Shown piece by piece: positions 1-5,670 of a DNA stretch of 5,670 nt (position 1 is the first letter of the stretch; each line of letters begins with the position of its first letter). A program made the translations under genes and the position numbers. The notes beneath the pieces were generated by a model. The model was not told where the DNA came from. It worked only from the letters and a program-made list of their open reading frames with translations, and searched no databases. Source of the DNA: Reyranella sp. (GTDB lineage: Bacteria > Pseudomonadota > Alphaproteobacteria > Reyranellales > Reyranellaceae); assembly GCA_004296815.1 (NCBI GenBank), contig SCVT01000735.1, positions 1 to 5,670 on the forward strand. Direction: 5' to 3'.

Positions 1-600
1 GAAGCGGCCGCGTCTTGCCCGCAGTTCCTTCACGGCCCGCGCGAGCGCGGTGCGGGTGGGCGCGAGGCCCATGCCGGTCGGGATGACGATGCTGGCCTTG
101 CGCCGCTTCAGCGAATCGGCGACCTGCTGGCGCAGGATGCCGTCGAGCTTCTCCGCCGTCATGCCGGGCCGCGCCATGACGCGTCGGCGCTGCAGGAAGG
201 CGGGCGCGCTCACGACGAGCGTGGCATCGACGCGACGCTCGCCCAGCCCCTCGAACAGCAGCGGGATGTCGAGCACGACGAGCTTCTCGCCCGCGAGAGC
301 GGCGCGCCGCAGGAAGGCGCGCTGCCGCTGCTGCACCATGGGGTGCACGATCGCCTCGAGCCGGCGCAGTGCCTCCTTGTTGCCGAAGACGCGCGCACCC
401 AACGCCTGACGGTCGAGCACGCCGTTCTTCACCACGCCGGGAAACGCCGCCTCGATGGCCGGCAGCGCCGGCCCGTTGGGGGCCTGCAGCGCATGGACGG
501 CGGCATCGGCGTCGTACACGGGCACGCCCATCTCCCGCAGCATCTTCGCTGCGGTGGACTTGCCCATGCCGATCGAACCGGTCAGTCCGACGATGACCAT
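1..600 (-). CDS. coaE: Dephospho-CoA kinase, 3' end at or beyond the left edge
   Basis: CoaE phosphorylates the 3'-hydroxyl of dephospho-CoA with ATP, the last step of coenzyme A synthesis, in the cytoplasm. Translating leftward from ATG at 600 gives 200 residues with no stop before the window edge. The family is usually about 200 residues, so only a few C-terminal residues should be missing. The N-terminus MVIVGLTGSIGMGKST carries the Walker A loop (G8 to T16, with K14). A YDAD motif follows at 29-32, then an HP pair at 86-87, the LDIPLLFE strand at 110-117, and an arginine-rich lid-like stretch (QRRRVMARPGMT) at 137-148. The start lies 23 bases after the qor stop and lacks a clear Shine-Dalgarno sequence, which fits translation as a downstream operon gene. 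In many alphaproteobacteria coaE follows aroE directly, whereas here it is on the opposite strand about 2.8 kb away. The family call is secure; the exact 3' end is not visible. Confidence 0.95.
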   Translation of the reverse strand, partial: MVIVGLTGSIGMGKSTAAKMLREMGVPVYDADAAVHALQAPNGPALPAIEAAFPGVVKNGVLDRQALGARVFGNKEALRRLEAIVHPMVQQRQRAFLRRAALAGEKLVVLDIPLLFEGLGERRVDATLVVSAPAFLQRRRVMARPGMTAEKLDGILRQQVADSLKRRKASIVIPTGMGLAPTRTALARAVKELRARRGRF

Positions 601-623
601 CTACGCGGACGCCGGACGCAGGC

Positions 624-1601
624 TCAGGGGACCAGGACGGTCTGGCCCGTGGTCTTGCGGCTCTCGAGGTCGACGTGCGACTGGGCCGCCTCGGCCAGCG
701 GATAGCGCTGATCGATGGCGATCTTCACCTTGCCGCTCTTCACCATCTTGAACAGCGACTTGGCCGACGCCTCGAGATCCTTGCGGGTCGCGGTGTAGGC
801 GCCGAGGCTGGGGCGCGTGACGTAGAGCGAGCCCTTGGTGTTCAGGATGCCGAGGCCGACCGGCGGCACGGCGCCCGAGGCGTTGCCGAACGAGACCATC
901 AGGCCGCGCGGCTGCAGGCAGTCGAGCGAGGCGGCCCAGGTGTCCTTGCCGACGCCGTCGAACACCACCGGCACGCCCTTGCCCTTGGTGATCTTCTTCA
1001 CCGCGGCGACGATGTCTTCCTTGGTGTAGTCGATCACCCACTTGTAGCCGTTCTTTTTGGCGAGAGCGGCCTTCTCGGGCGACGAGGTCGTGCCGATCAC
1101 CTTGTAGCCGCGTGCCTTGGCCCACTGGCCGAACAGCAGGCCGACGCCACCGGCGGCGGCGTGGAACAGGATCGTGTCGCCCTTCTTCAGCCAGGCCTTG
1201 GCGGTGTGGTCGACGAGATATTCGGTGGTCATGCCCTTCAGCATGATCGCTGCCGCCTGCTCGTCGCTCACGCCCTTCGGCACGTGCACGAGCTGGTCGG
1301 TGCCCATCAGGCGCTCCTGGCAGTAGGCGCCGAGCACGCCGCAATAAGCGACGCGGTCGCCCTTCTTGAAGCCCTTCACCTTGGGGCCGACCTCGACGAT
1401 CACGCCCGCGCCCTCGCGGCCGACCGCGTTGGGCAGCGGCGTCTGGTAGAGGCCGGAGCGGGTGTAGACGTCGATGAAGTTGAGGCCGATCGCGGTGTGG
1501 CGGATCTTCACCTGGCCCGGACCGGGCTTGCCCACGTCGACGTCGTGGAGCTGCATCTTCTCCGGGCCGCCGTTCTCGTGGATCAGGATGGACTTGGACA
1601 T
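624..1601 (-). CDS. qor: NADPH:quinone oxidoreductase, zinc-free MDR (QorA-type)
   Basis: This 325-residue cytoplasmic enzyme belongs to the zeta-crystallin/QorA branch of the medium-chain dehydrogenase superfamily, which reduces quinones with NADPH. The N-terminal GroES-like domain contains NFIDVYTRSGLY (41-52), GREGAGVIVEVG (61-72) and GDRV (81-84). The Rossmann domain has HAAAGGVG (147-154) for the cofactor pyrophosphate. SLDCLQPRGLMVSFGNASGA (225-244) and KGSLYVTRPSL (256-266) match E. coli QorA (327 residues) closely from memory. No zinc-ligand set of the alcohol dehydrogenase type was noticed. An open frame runs further upstream to 1814, but homology starts at MSKSILIHENGG. A purine-rich GGGGAAG (minus strand) sits about 7 bases before the chosen ATG. 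The gene is transcribed divergently from the PQQ dehydrogenase and is followed by coaE after 23 bases. The physiological quinone is unknown. Confidence 0.95.
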   Translation of the reverse strand: MSKSILIHENGGPEKMQLHDVDVGKPGPGQVKIRHTAIGLNFIDVYTRSGLYQTPLPNAVGREGAGVIVEVGPKVKGFKKGDRVAYCGVLGAYCQERLMGTDQLVHVPKGVSDEQAAAIMLKGMTTEYLVDHTAKAWLKKGDTILFHAAAGGVGLLFGQWAKARGYKVIGTTSSPEKAALAKKNGYKWVIDYTKEDIVAAVKKITKGKGVPVVFDGVGKDTWAASLDCLQPRGLMVSFGNASGAVPPVGLGILNTKGSLYVTRPSLGAYTATRKDLEASAKSLFKMVKSGKVKIAIDQRYPLAEAAQSHVDLESRKTTGQTVLVP

Positions 1602-1659
1602 GGAAGCTCTTCCCCGTGTTGGCGGTTGGCGGGGAACGTCCCCCCGCGCGCGGGCGTCG

Positions 1660-1688
1660 AGTATAGTGACCGGCTTTCGACGCGCCAG
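1660..1688 (-). promoter_or_regulatory. Possible sigma70-type promoter reading toward qor
   Basis: Read on the minus strand, 1665-1660 is TATACT, a 5 of 6 match to the -10 consensus TATAAT. Seventeen bases upstream, 1688-1683 reads CTGGCG, only a 3 of 6 match to TTGACA. Transcription would begin near 1653 and leave a leader of about 50 bases before the qor ATG. The same AT-rich island reads TATAGT on the plus strand (1662-1667) and could serve the opposite direction, but no -35-like hexamer lies at the right distance there. This is a weak match-based call. Confidence 0.27.
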
Positions 1689-1707
1689 CCCGGCGCATCC
1701 CTGTTCC

Positions 1708-1715
1708 GAGGAGGG
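1708..1715 (+). promoter_or_regulatory. Ribosome binding site deciding a TTG start
   Basis: GAGGAGGG is a strong Shine-Dalgarno sequence ending 4 bases before TTG at 1720. No in-frame ATG or GTG at suitable distance gives a better start. The residues after this TTG form a complete export signal. Together these fix the start of the PQQ dehydrogenase although the open frame extends upstream to 1474. Confidence 0.8.
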
Positions 1716-1719
1716 TTTC

Positions 1720-1794
1720 TTGCAACGTCGCCGTAACCTCATCGCGACCGCTGCCGCTTCCGTCCTTGCTGCCCCGCTGGTAGCGCGTGCACAG
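1720..1794 (+). other. Probable Tat signal peptide of the PQQ dehydrogenase
   Basis: The first 25 residues have a charged start with three consecutive arginines (3-5), an uncharged segment from 6 to 22 rich in alanine and leucine, and an A-R-A motif ending at 24 or 25. The pattern R-R-N-L-I approximates the Tat consensus RRxFL. It lacks the usual preceding serine and the following lysine, so Sec export is the alternative. The exact cleavage site is an estimate. Confidence 0.65.
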
Positions 1795-2844
1795 GGTGTG
1801 CTGCGCGCCGGCAACGTGTCCTACCGCGTGACCACCCTGACCCAGGACCTCGAGCAGCCCTGGGGCCTGGCCTTCCTGCCCGACGGACGGCTGCTGATCA
1901 CCGAGCGGCCGGGAAGGCTCAGGATCTTCGCCAACGGTCGGCTGGAGCGCGGGCCGGTCGGCGGCGTGCCCCGGGTCTATGCCCGCACCCAGGGTGGCCT
2001 GCTCGACATCTGCCTGCATCCGAACTTCGCGCAGAACAACCTCGTCTACCTCACCTATTCCGGCGAGGGCGACGGCGGCGCGGCGACCGTGCTGGCGCGC
2101 GGAGAGTTCCGCAACAACACGCTGGTGAACGTCCGCCCCATCTTCGAGGCGCTGCCGCGCACGTCCGGAGGCTACCACTTCGGCTCGCGCATCGTGTTCG
2201 ACCGCGCGGGCCTCCTCTACGTGACCTGCGGCGAGCGCTACCAGATGCAGCGCGCGCAGAAGCTCGACGATCTCGTCGGCAAGGTGGTGCGGCTGCGCGA
2301 CGACGGCTCGGTGCCCCCGGACAATCCCTTCGTCGGCCGGGCGGGCGCGCGGCCGGAGATCTTCACGTACGGCCATCGCAACCCGCAGGGCATGGCGATG
2401 CATCCGACCACGGGGCGCATCTGGCTCTGCGAGCACGGGCCGCGCGGCGGCGACGAGCTGAACCTGCTGAAGGCCGGCGCCAACTACGGCTGGCCGCTCG
2501 CCACGCACGGCATCGACTATTCCGGCGCCACGATCAGCCCGAACAAGAGCCTGCCCGGCATGGAAGACCCGGTGCGCGTGTGGGTGCCGTCGATCTCGCC
2601 GAGCGGGCTCGCCTTCTATACCGGCGACCGCTTCCCCGCGTGGAAGGGCTCGCTGTTCACCGGCGCACTGTCGAACAACGCGCTGTTCCGCATCCAGCTC
2701 GACGGCGACCGCTACGCCGGCGAGGAGCGGTTGCTCCCTGACCTGCTTCCGTATATCCGCGACGTTCGGCAGGGGCCCGACGGTCTGATCTACGTCGTGA
2801 CCCACACCGACCAGGGCGGGCTCTACCGCCTGGAGCCCGCCTGA
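1720..2844 (+). CDS. PQQ-dependent aldose sugar dehydrogenase, exported (YliI/Asd-like)
   Basis: This is a 374-residue six-bladed beta-propeller enzyme of the soluble glucose/sorbosone dehydrogenase family, which oxidises aldose sugars with PQQ in the periplasm. E. coli YliI/Asd is similar in length (371). The N-terminus MQRRRNLIATAAASVLAAPL has a twin-arginine pattern (RR-N-L-I), a short alanine-rich hydrophobic stretch and an ARA-Q site near 24/25, so Tat export is likely. Family features in order: QPWGLAFLPDGRLLITERPG (46-65), QGGLLDICLHPNF (91-103), GGYHFGSRIVFD (150-161) with H153 as candidate catalytic base, KLDDLVGKVVRL (181-192), GHRNPQGMA (218-226), CEHGPRGGDELN (237-248), NYGWP (255-259) and WVPSISPSGLAFY (288-300). 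The start is TTG with a strong ribosome binding site. It leads a cluster with maf 5 bases downstream. The family is clear; the actual sugar is not. No PQQ synthesis gene is in the window. Confidence 0.93.
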   Translation: MQRRRNLIATAAASVLAAPLVARAQGVLRAGNVSYRVTTLTQDLEQPWGLAFLPDGRLLITERPGRLRIFANGRLERGPVGGVPRVYARTQGGLLDICLHPNFAQNNLVYLTYSGEGDGGAATVLARGEFRNNTLVNVRPIFEALPRTSGGYHFGSRIVFDRAGLLYVTCGERYQMQRAQKLDDLVGKVVRLRDDGSVPPDNPFVGRAGARPEIFTYGHRNPQGMAMHPTTGRIWLCEHGPRGGDELNLLKAGANYGWPLATHGIDYSGATISPNKSLPGMEDPVRVWVPSISPSGLAFYTGDRFPAWKGSLFTGALSNNALFRIQLDGDRYAGEERLLPDLLPYIRDVRQGPDGLIYVVTHTDQGGLYRLEPA

Positions 2845-2849
2845 AGAAG

Positions 2850-3449
2850 ATGCTGATCCTCGCTTCCGCCAGCCCGTCGCGCCGCCAGATGCTCACCAAC
2901 GCCGGACTCGATTTCGCGGTCGAGCTGTCGGGCGTCGACGAGGACGAGGCCAAGCGCAGCCTGCTCGCGGAGAAGGCCTCGGCGCAGGACGTCGCCGAGA
3001 CGCTGGCCGAGCTGAAGGCGGTGCGCGTGTCGCGGCGCCGGCCGGAGGCGATGGTGATCGGCGCGGACTCCACGCTCGCCTGCGAGGGCCGCCTGTTCGA
3101 CAAGCCGCCGACGATGGCGGCGGCGCGTGAGCAGCTTCTGGCGCTCAGCGGCCAGACCCACGAGCTCTGCTCGTCGGTGGTCGTGGCCAAAGCAGGCGGC
3201 CGGCTGTGGCACCACAACGAGCGTGCGCGCCTCACCATGCGGGCCTTCGACGAGGCCTTCCTCGACACCTATCTCGCGCGGGCGGGCGAGGGCATCACCT
3301 CGTCGGTCGGCGCCTATCACCTCGAAGGCGTGGGCGCGCATCTCTTCAGTCGCATCGAGGGCGACTACTTCACCATCCTCGGCCTGCCGCTGCTGCCGCT
3401 GCTCTCGTTCCTGGCAAACCACGGCATCGGCCTGGAGAAGGCAGCATGA
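2850..3449 (+). CDS. maf: Maf-family nucleoside triphosphate pyrophosphatase
   Basis: Maf proteins hydrolyse non-canonical or excess nucleoside triphosphates to monophosphates plus pyrophosphate in the cytoplasm, and were first described as septum-formation inhibitors. The 199-residue length is typical. The start LILASASPSRRQML (2-15) is the family signature with its S-x-S-x-x-R type phosphate-binding residues. GADST (71-75) carries the conserved catalytic-site aspartate D73, DKPP lies at 84-87, and SGQTHELCSSV (100-110) is the second signature. RIEGDYFTILGLPL (168-181) is the usual C-terminal segment. I could not assign it to the dTTP/UTP (YhdE) or 7-methyl-GTP (YceF) subfamily from sequence alone. 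It begins 5 bases after the PQQ dehydrogenase stop with only GAAGAAG before the ATG, and its stop overlaps the aroE start by 4 bases, which suggests translational coupling. Confidence 0.95.
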   Translation: MLILASASPSRRQMLTNAGLDFAVELSGVDEDEAKRSLLAEKASAQDVAETLAELKAVRVSRRRPEAMVIGADSTLACEGRLFDKPPTMAAAREQLLALSGQTHELCSSVVVAKAGGRLWHHNERARLTMRAFDEAFLDTYLARAGEGITSSVGAYHLEGVGAHLFSRIEGDYFTILGLPLLPLLSFLANHGIGLEKAA

Positions 3450-4339
3450 GTGCGTTCGATACCCTCGTCACCGAAGCCGCAGGCCGTCCCTTTGCCGCCA
3501 TCGTCGGCTGGCCGGTCGAGCTTTCGCGCTCGCCGGCGCTGCACGGCTACTGGTTGAAACAGCACAAGGCCAACGGCCACTACGGACGCCTGCCGGTCGA
3601 GCCCAAGCGCGAGGCGCTGGAAGCGCTGGTGGCGTTCCTGAAACGCACGCCAAACGCGCGCGGCTGCAACCTGACGCTCCCGCACAAGATCAAGATCATG
3701 TCGCTGCTCGATCGCATCGATCCTGTCGCCCAGCGCATCGGCGCCGTGAACACGGTGGTGAAGCAGAAGGACGGCACGCTGGAGGGCCGCAACACCGACG
3801 GCTTCGGTTTCCTCGCGCACCTGATGCACGAGGCGCCGCAGTGGAGCGCAACGGCAGGTCCGGTGCTGGTGCTGGGCGCGGGCGGCGCCGCCCGCGCGGT
3901 GATCGCGAGTCTGGTCGACGCCGGCGTGCCGGAGGTGCGGCTGGTCAATCGCACGCGGGCGACCGCCGTCGAGCTGGGCGTGGCCTTCACGCCCAAGGGC
4001 GGGCAGCGCGTCGTCGTGGGCTCGTGGGACGACCGCTCCTCGCTCACCAAAGGCACGACCTTGCTGGTGAATACGACGTCGCTCGGCATGAAGGGCCAGC
4101 CGCCGCTCGACATCGATCTCGCGCTGCTGCCGAAGGCGGCCGTGGTCTACGACATCGTCTATGCGCCGCTCGAGACGCCGCTGCTGGCCGCCGCTCGTGC
4201 GCGCGGCAATCCTTGCGTCGACGGGCTCGGCATGCTGCTGCACCAGGGCCGCCCGGGCTTCGAAGCCTGGTTCGGCCCCAAGGTCGATGTCAGCGCCGAG
4301 CAGCGCCGCGCCGTCGCCGCCGATCTCGGAGCCAAATGA
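3446..4339 (+). CDS. aroE: Shikimate 5-dehydrogenase
   Basis: AroE reduces 3-dehydroshikimate to shikimate with NADPH in the cytoplasmic pathway to aromatic amino acids and folate. The 297-residue protein is slightly longer than E. coli AroE (272). The substrate site shows SRSP (27-30), NLTLPHK (75-81) with catalytic K81, VNT (101-103) and NTDGFG (116-121) with catalytic D118. The cofactor domain has the glycine loop GAGGAARA (144-151) and NRTR (168-171), the pattern associated with NADP preference. NTTSLGM (209-215) and GLGMLLHQG (260-268), with Q267, complete the family set. The start ATG overlaps the maf stop as ATGA, and GGAG at 3434-3437 lies 8 bases upstream. The open frame continues to 3206, but family similarity begins here. 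A quinate/shikimate dehydrogenase (YdiB-type) is less likely given the NADP motif and the maf neighbour. Confidence 0.96.
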   Translation: MSAFDTLVTEAAGRPFAAIVGWPVELSRSPALHGYWLKQHKANGHYGRLPVEPKREALEALVAFLKRTPNARGCNLTLPHKIKIMSLLDRIDPVAQRIGAVNTVVKQKDGTLEGRNTDGFGFLAHLMHEAPQWSATAGPVLVLGAGGAARAVIASLVDAGVPEVRLVNRTRATAVELGVAFTPKGGQRVVVGSWDDRSSLTKGTTLLVNTTSLGMKGQPPLDIDLALLPKAAVVYDIVYAPLETPLLAAARARGNPCVDGLGMLLHQGRPGFEAWFGPKVDVSAEQRRAVAADLGAK

Positions 4340-4758
4340 TGGACAGCGATCCGCCGGAAGGCTTCAAGCCGCTCTTCCGCACCAGCCCGTTCCTCGACCA
4401 CAACGGGCCGTTCTTCTATCGCGAGAACGGCGACGGCACGTTCGTGGTCGGCCTGCGCATCCAGCCCAAGCACGCCAACGCGCGCGGCATCGCCCATGGC
4501 GGCATCCTGATGACCATGTGCGACATAGCCCTGGGCTACCGCACGACGCGCAGCCAGACGCCCTCGCCCATGATCACGACGGCCAGCGTCAAGACCGACT
4601 TCGCGGGGTCCGCGAAGATCGGCGACTGGGTCGAGGCGCATGTCGATGTGCACAAGGTCGGCGGAAGGCTCGCCTTCGCCAACTGCTACCTGAAGGTGGG
4701 CGATGAGCGCATCGTCCACTCTTCGGCAGTTTTCGCGCGTACGGGCGATCGGCCCTAG
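4336..4758 (+). CDS. PaaI-type hotdog-fold acyl-CoA thioesterase
   Basis: This 140-residue protein has the single hotdog domain of the PaaI/4HBT thioesterase group, which hydrolyses acyl- or aryl-CoA thioesters in the cytoplasm. The signature ANARGIAHGGILMTMCDIALG (47-67) contains N48, H54-G55-G56 and D63, placed like the active-site residues of THEM2/PaaI enzymes. TTASVKTDFAGSAKIGDWVE (81-100) and the final strand pair are also typical. Two consecutive ATG codons occur (4336 and 4339). The first overlaps the aroE stop as ATGA. The GGAG at 4328-4331 is 4 bases from the first and 7 from the second, so initiation at 4339 (139 residues) is plausible. It is the last gene of the rightward cluster. 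The substrate is unknown, and neighbours (shikimate, nucleotide and sugar enzymes) do not identify it. Confidence 0.9.
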   Translation: MMDSDPPEGFKPLFRTSPFLDHNGPFFYRENGDGTFVVGLRIQPKHANARGIAHGGILMTMCDIALGYRTTRSQTPSPMITTASVKTDFAGSAKIGDWVEAHVDVHKVGGRLAFANCYLKVGDERIVHSSAVFARTGDRP

Positions 4759-4790
4759 ATCCTTGCCCATTCTGAACCGTGCGGGCTCTC

Positions 4791-4808
4791 GGCGCTGACT
4801 ACAGCGCC
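4791..4808. terminator. Short hairpin after the rightward cluster
   Basis: GGCGCTG and CAGCGCC form a perfect 7-bp GC-rich stem around the loop ACTA, beginning 32 bases after the thioesterase stop. No run of T follows on either strand, so it is not a textbook intrinsic terminator. A C-rich stretch (4811-4825) follows on the plus strand. It may help end or protect the rightward transcript. Confidence 0.4.
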
Positions 4809-4828
4809 TGCCGCCCGCCCGCGCCTCA

Positions 4829-4855
4829 GCTGCTTTGCCCTGCGGGCAAAGCAGC
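4829..4855. terminator. Strong 12-bp hairpin between the convergent thioesterase and rho genes
   Basis: GCTGCTTTGCCC pairs perfectly with GGGCAAAGCAGC around a 3-base loop (TGC). On the rho transcript the stem begins 11 bases after the TAG stop. It could serve both convergent transcripts, since the stem is symmetrical. Neither side has a T-tract: the plus strand continues GAGACGG, the minus strand TGAGGCG. It may therefore be a U-less terminator, a 3'-end stabilising stem, or a copy of a dispersed palindromic repeat. Confidence 0.55.
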
Positions 4856-4866
4856 GAGACGGCGCG

Positions 4867-5670
<804 letters not shown>

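Larger units (their letters stand above)
1602..1719. promoter_or_regulatory. Divergent intergenic region between qor and the PQQ dehydrogenase
   Basis: This 118-base gap must hold signals for both divergent transcription units. It contains a tandem 7-base repeat TTGGCGG (1619-1625 and 1626-1632), an inverted repeat GGGGA-ACG-TCCCC (1631-1643) and a self-complementary CCCGCGCGCGGG (1643-1654). An AT-rich island GTATAGTGA (1661-1669) stands out from the surrounding GC-rich DNA. The symmetric elements could bind a regulator, but GC-rich DNA also gives short palindromes by chance and no known operator consensus was recognised. That the region is regulatory follows from the gene layout. The role of each element is inference. 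Confidence 0.5.

Noticed and set aside
675..1736. A 353-codon plus-strand open frame antisense to qor.
   Set aside because: The real gene on the other strand has full family motifs. This frame shows only His/Ala/Leu/Asp-rich shadow composition and no plausible ribosome binding site was identified.
601..2805. A 734-codon open frame on the minus strand covering both qor and the PQQ dehydrogenase.
   Set aside because: It is out of frame with qor and antisense to the dehydrogenase. Its product is low-complexity Arg/Gly/Ala/Asp-rich with no family motifs, as expected for shadow frames in GC-rich genes.
3876..3897. A perfect 22-base palindrome inside aroE.
   Set aside because: It encodes the conserved glycine loop GAGGAARA. 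Gly and Ala codons (GGC, GCC) with high GC create such symmetry, so protein constraint explains it.
3365..4243. Long minus-strand open frames antisense to aroE (also 4159-4770 across aroE and the thioesterase).
   Set aside because: They have no recognisable motifs and lie opposite genes with complete family signatures.

Overview
The window is GC-rich (roughly two thirds G+C by eye), densely coding bacterial chromosome. The families and their grouping (maf and aroE overlapping, coaE close by, rho on the same stretch) suggest an alphaproteobacterium. In many members of that class maf, aroE, coaE and dnaQ lie together near rho. This assignment is inferred from gene content and has not been tested by a search. 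No mobile element, CRISPR array, tRNA or rRNA gene was seen, and every gene lying wholly inside the window is intact.

Layout, left to right. On the minus strand, dephospho-CoA kinase (coaE, 3' end at or just past the left edge) lies 23 bases downstream of an NADPH:quinone oxidoreductase (qor), so the two are probably co-transcribed leftward. A 118-base divergent region (1602-1719) separates qor from a rightward cluster. That cluster holds an exported PQQ-dependent aldose sugar dehydrogenase with a TTG start, a Maf nucleotide pyrophosphatase, shikimate dehydrogenase (aroE) and a PaaI-type hotdog thioesterase. It is tightly packed: a 5-base gap, then two 4-base ATGA overlaps. The cluster meets the minus-strand rho gene head-on across a 108-base gap with two consecutive hairpins, one of them a perfect 12-bp stem. 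Rho continues past the right edge, so only its C-terminal ATPase half is present.

Most of the genes are housekeeping: coenzyme A synthesis, the shikimate pathway, removal of non-canonical nucleotides and transcription termination. The quinone reductase and PQQ dehydrogenase are redox enzymes sitting, together with the divergent promoter region, between coaE and maf-aroE. This looks like a local rearrangement of the usual maf-aroE-coaE order. I found no convincing new biological system. The items most worth a second look are the rho-side hairpin pair, the split and inverted coaE, and a Tat-exported PQQ enzyme leading a housekeeping operon.
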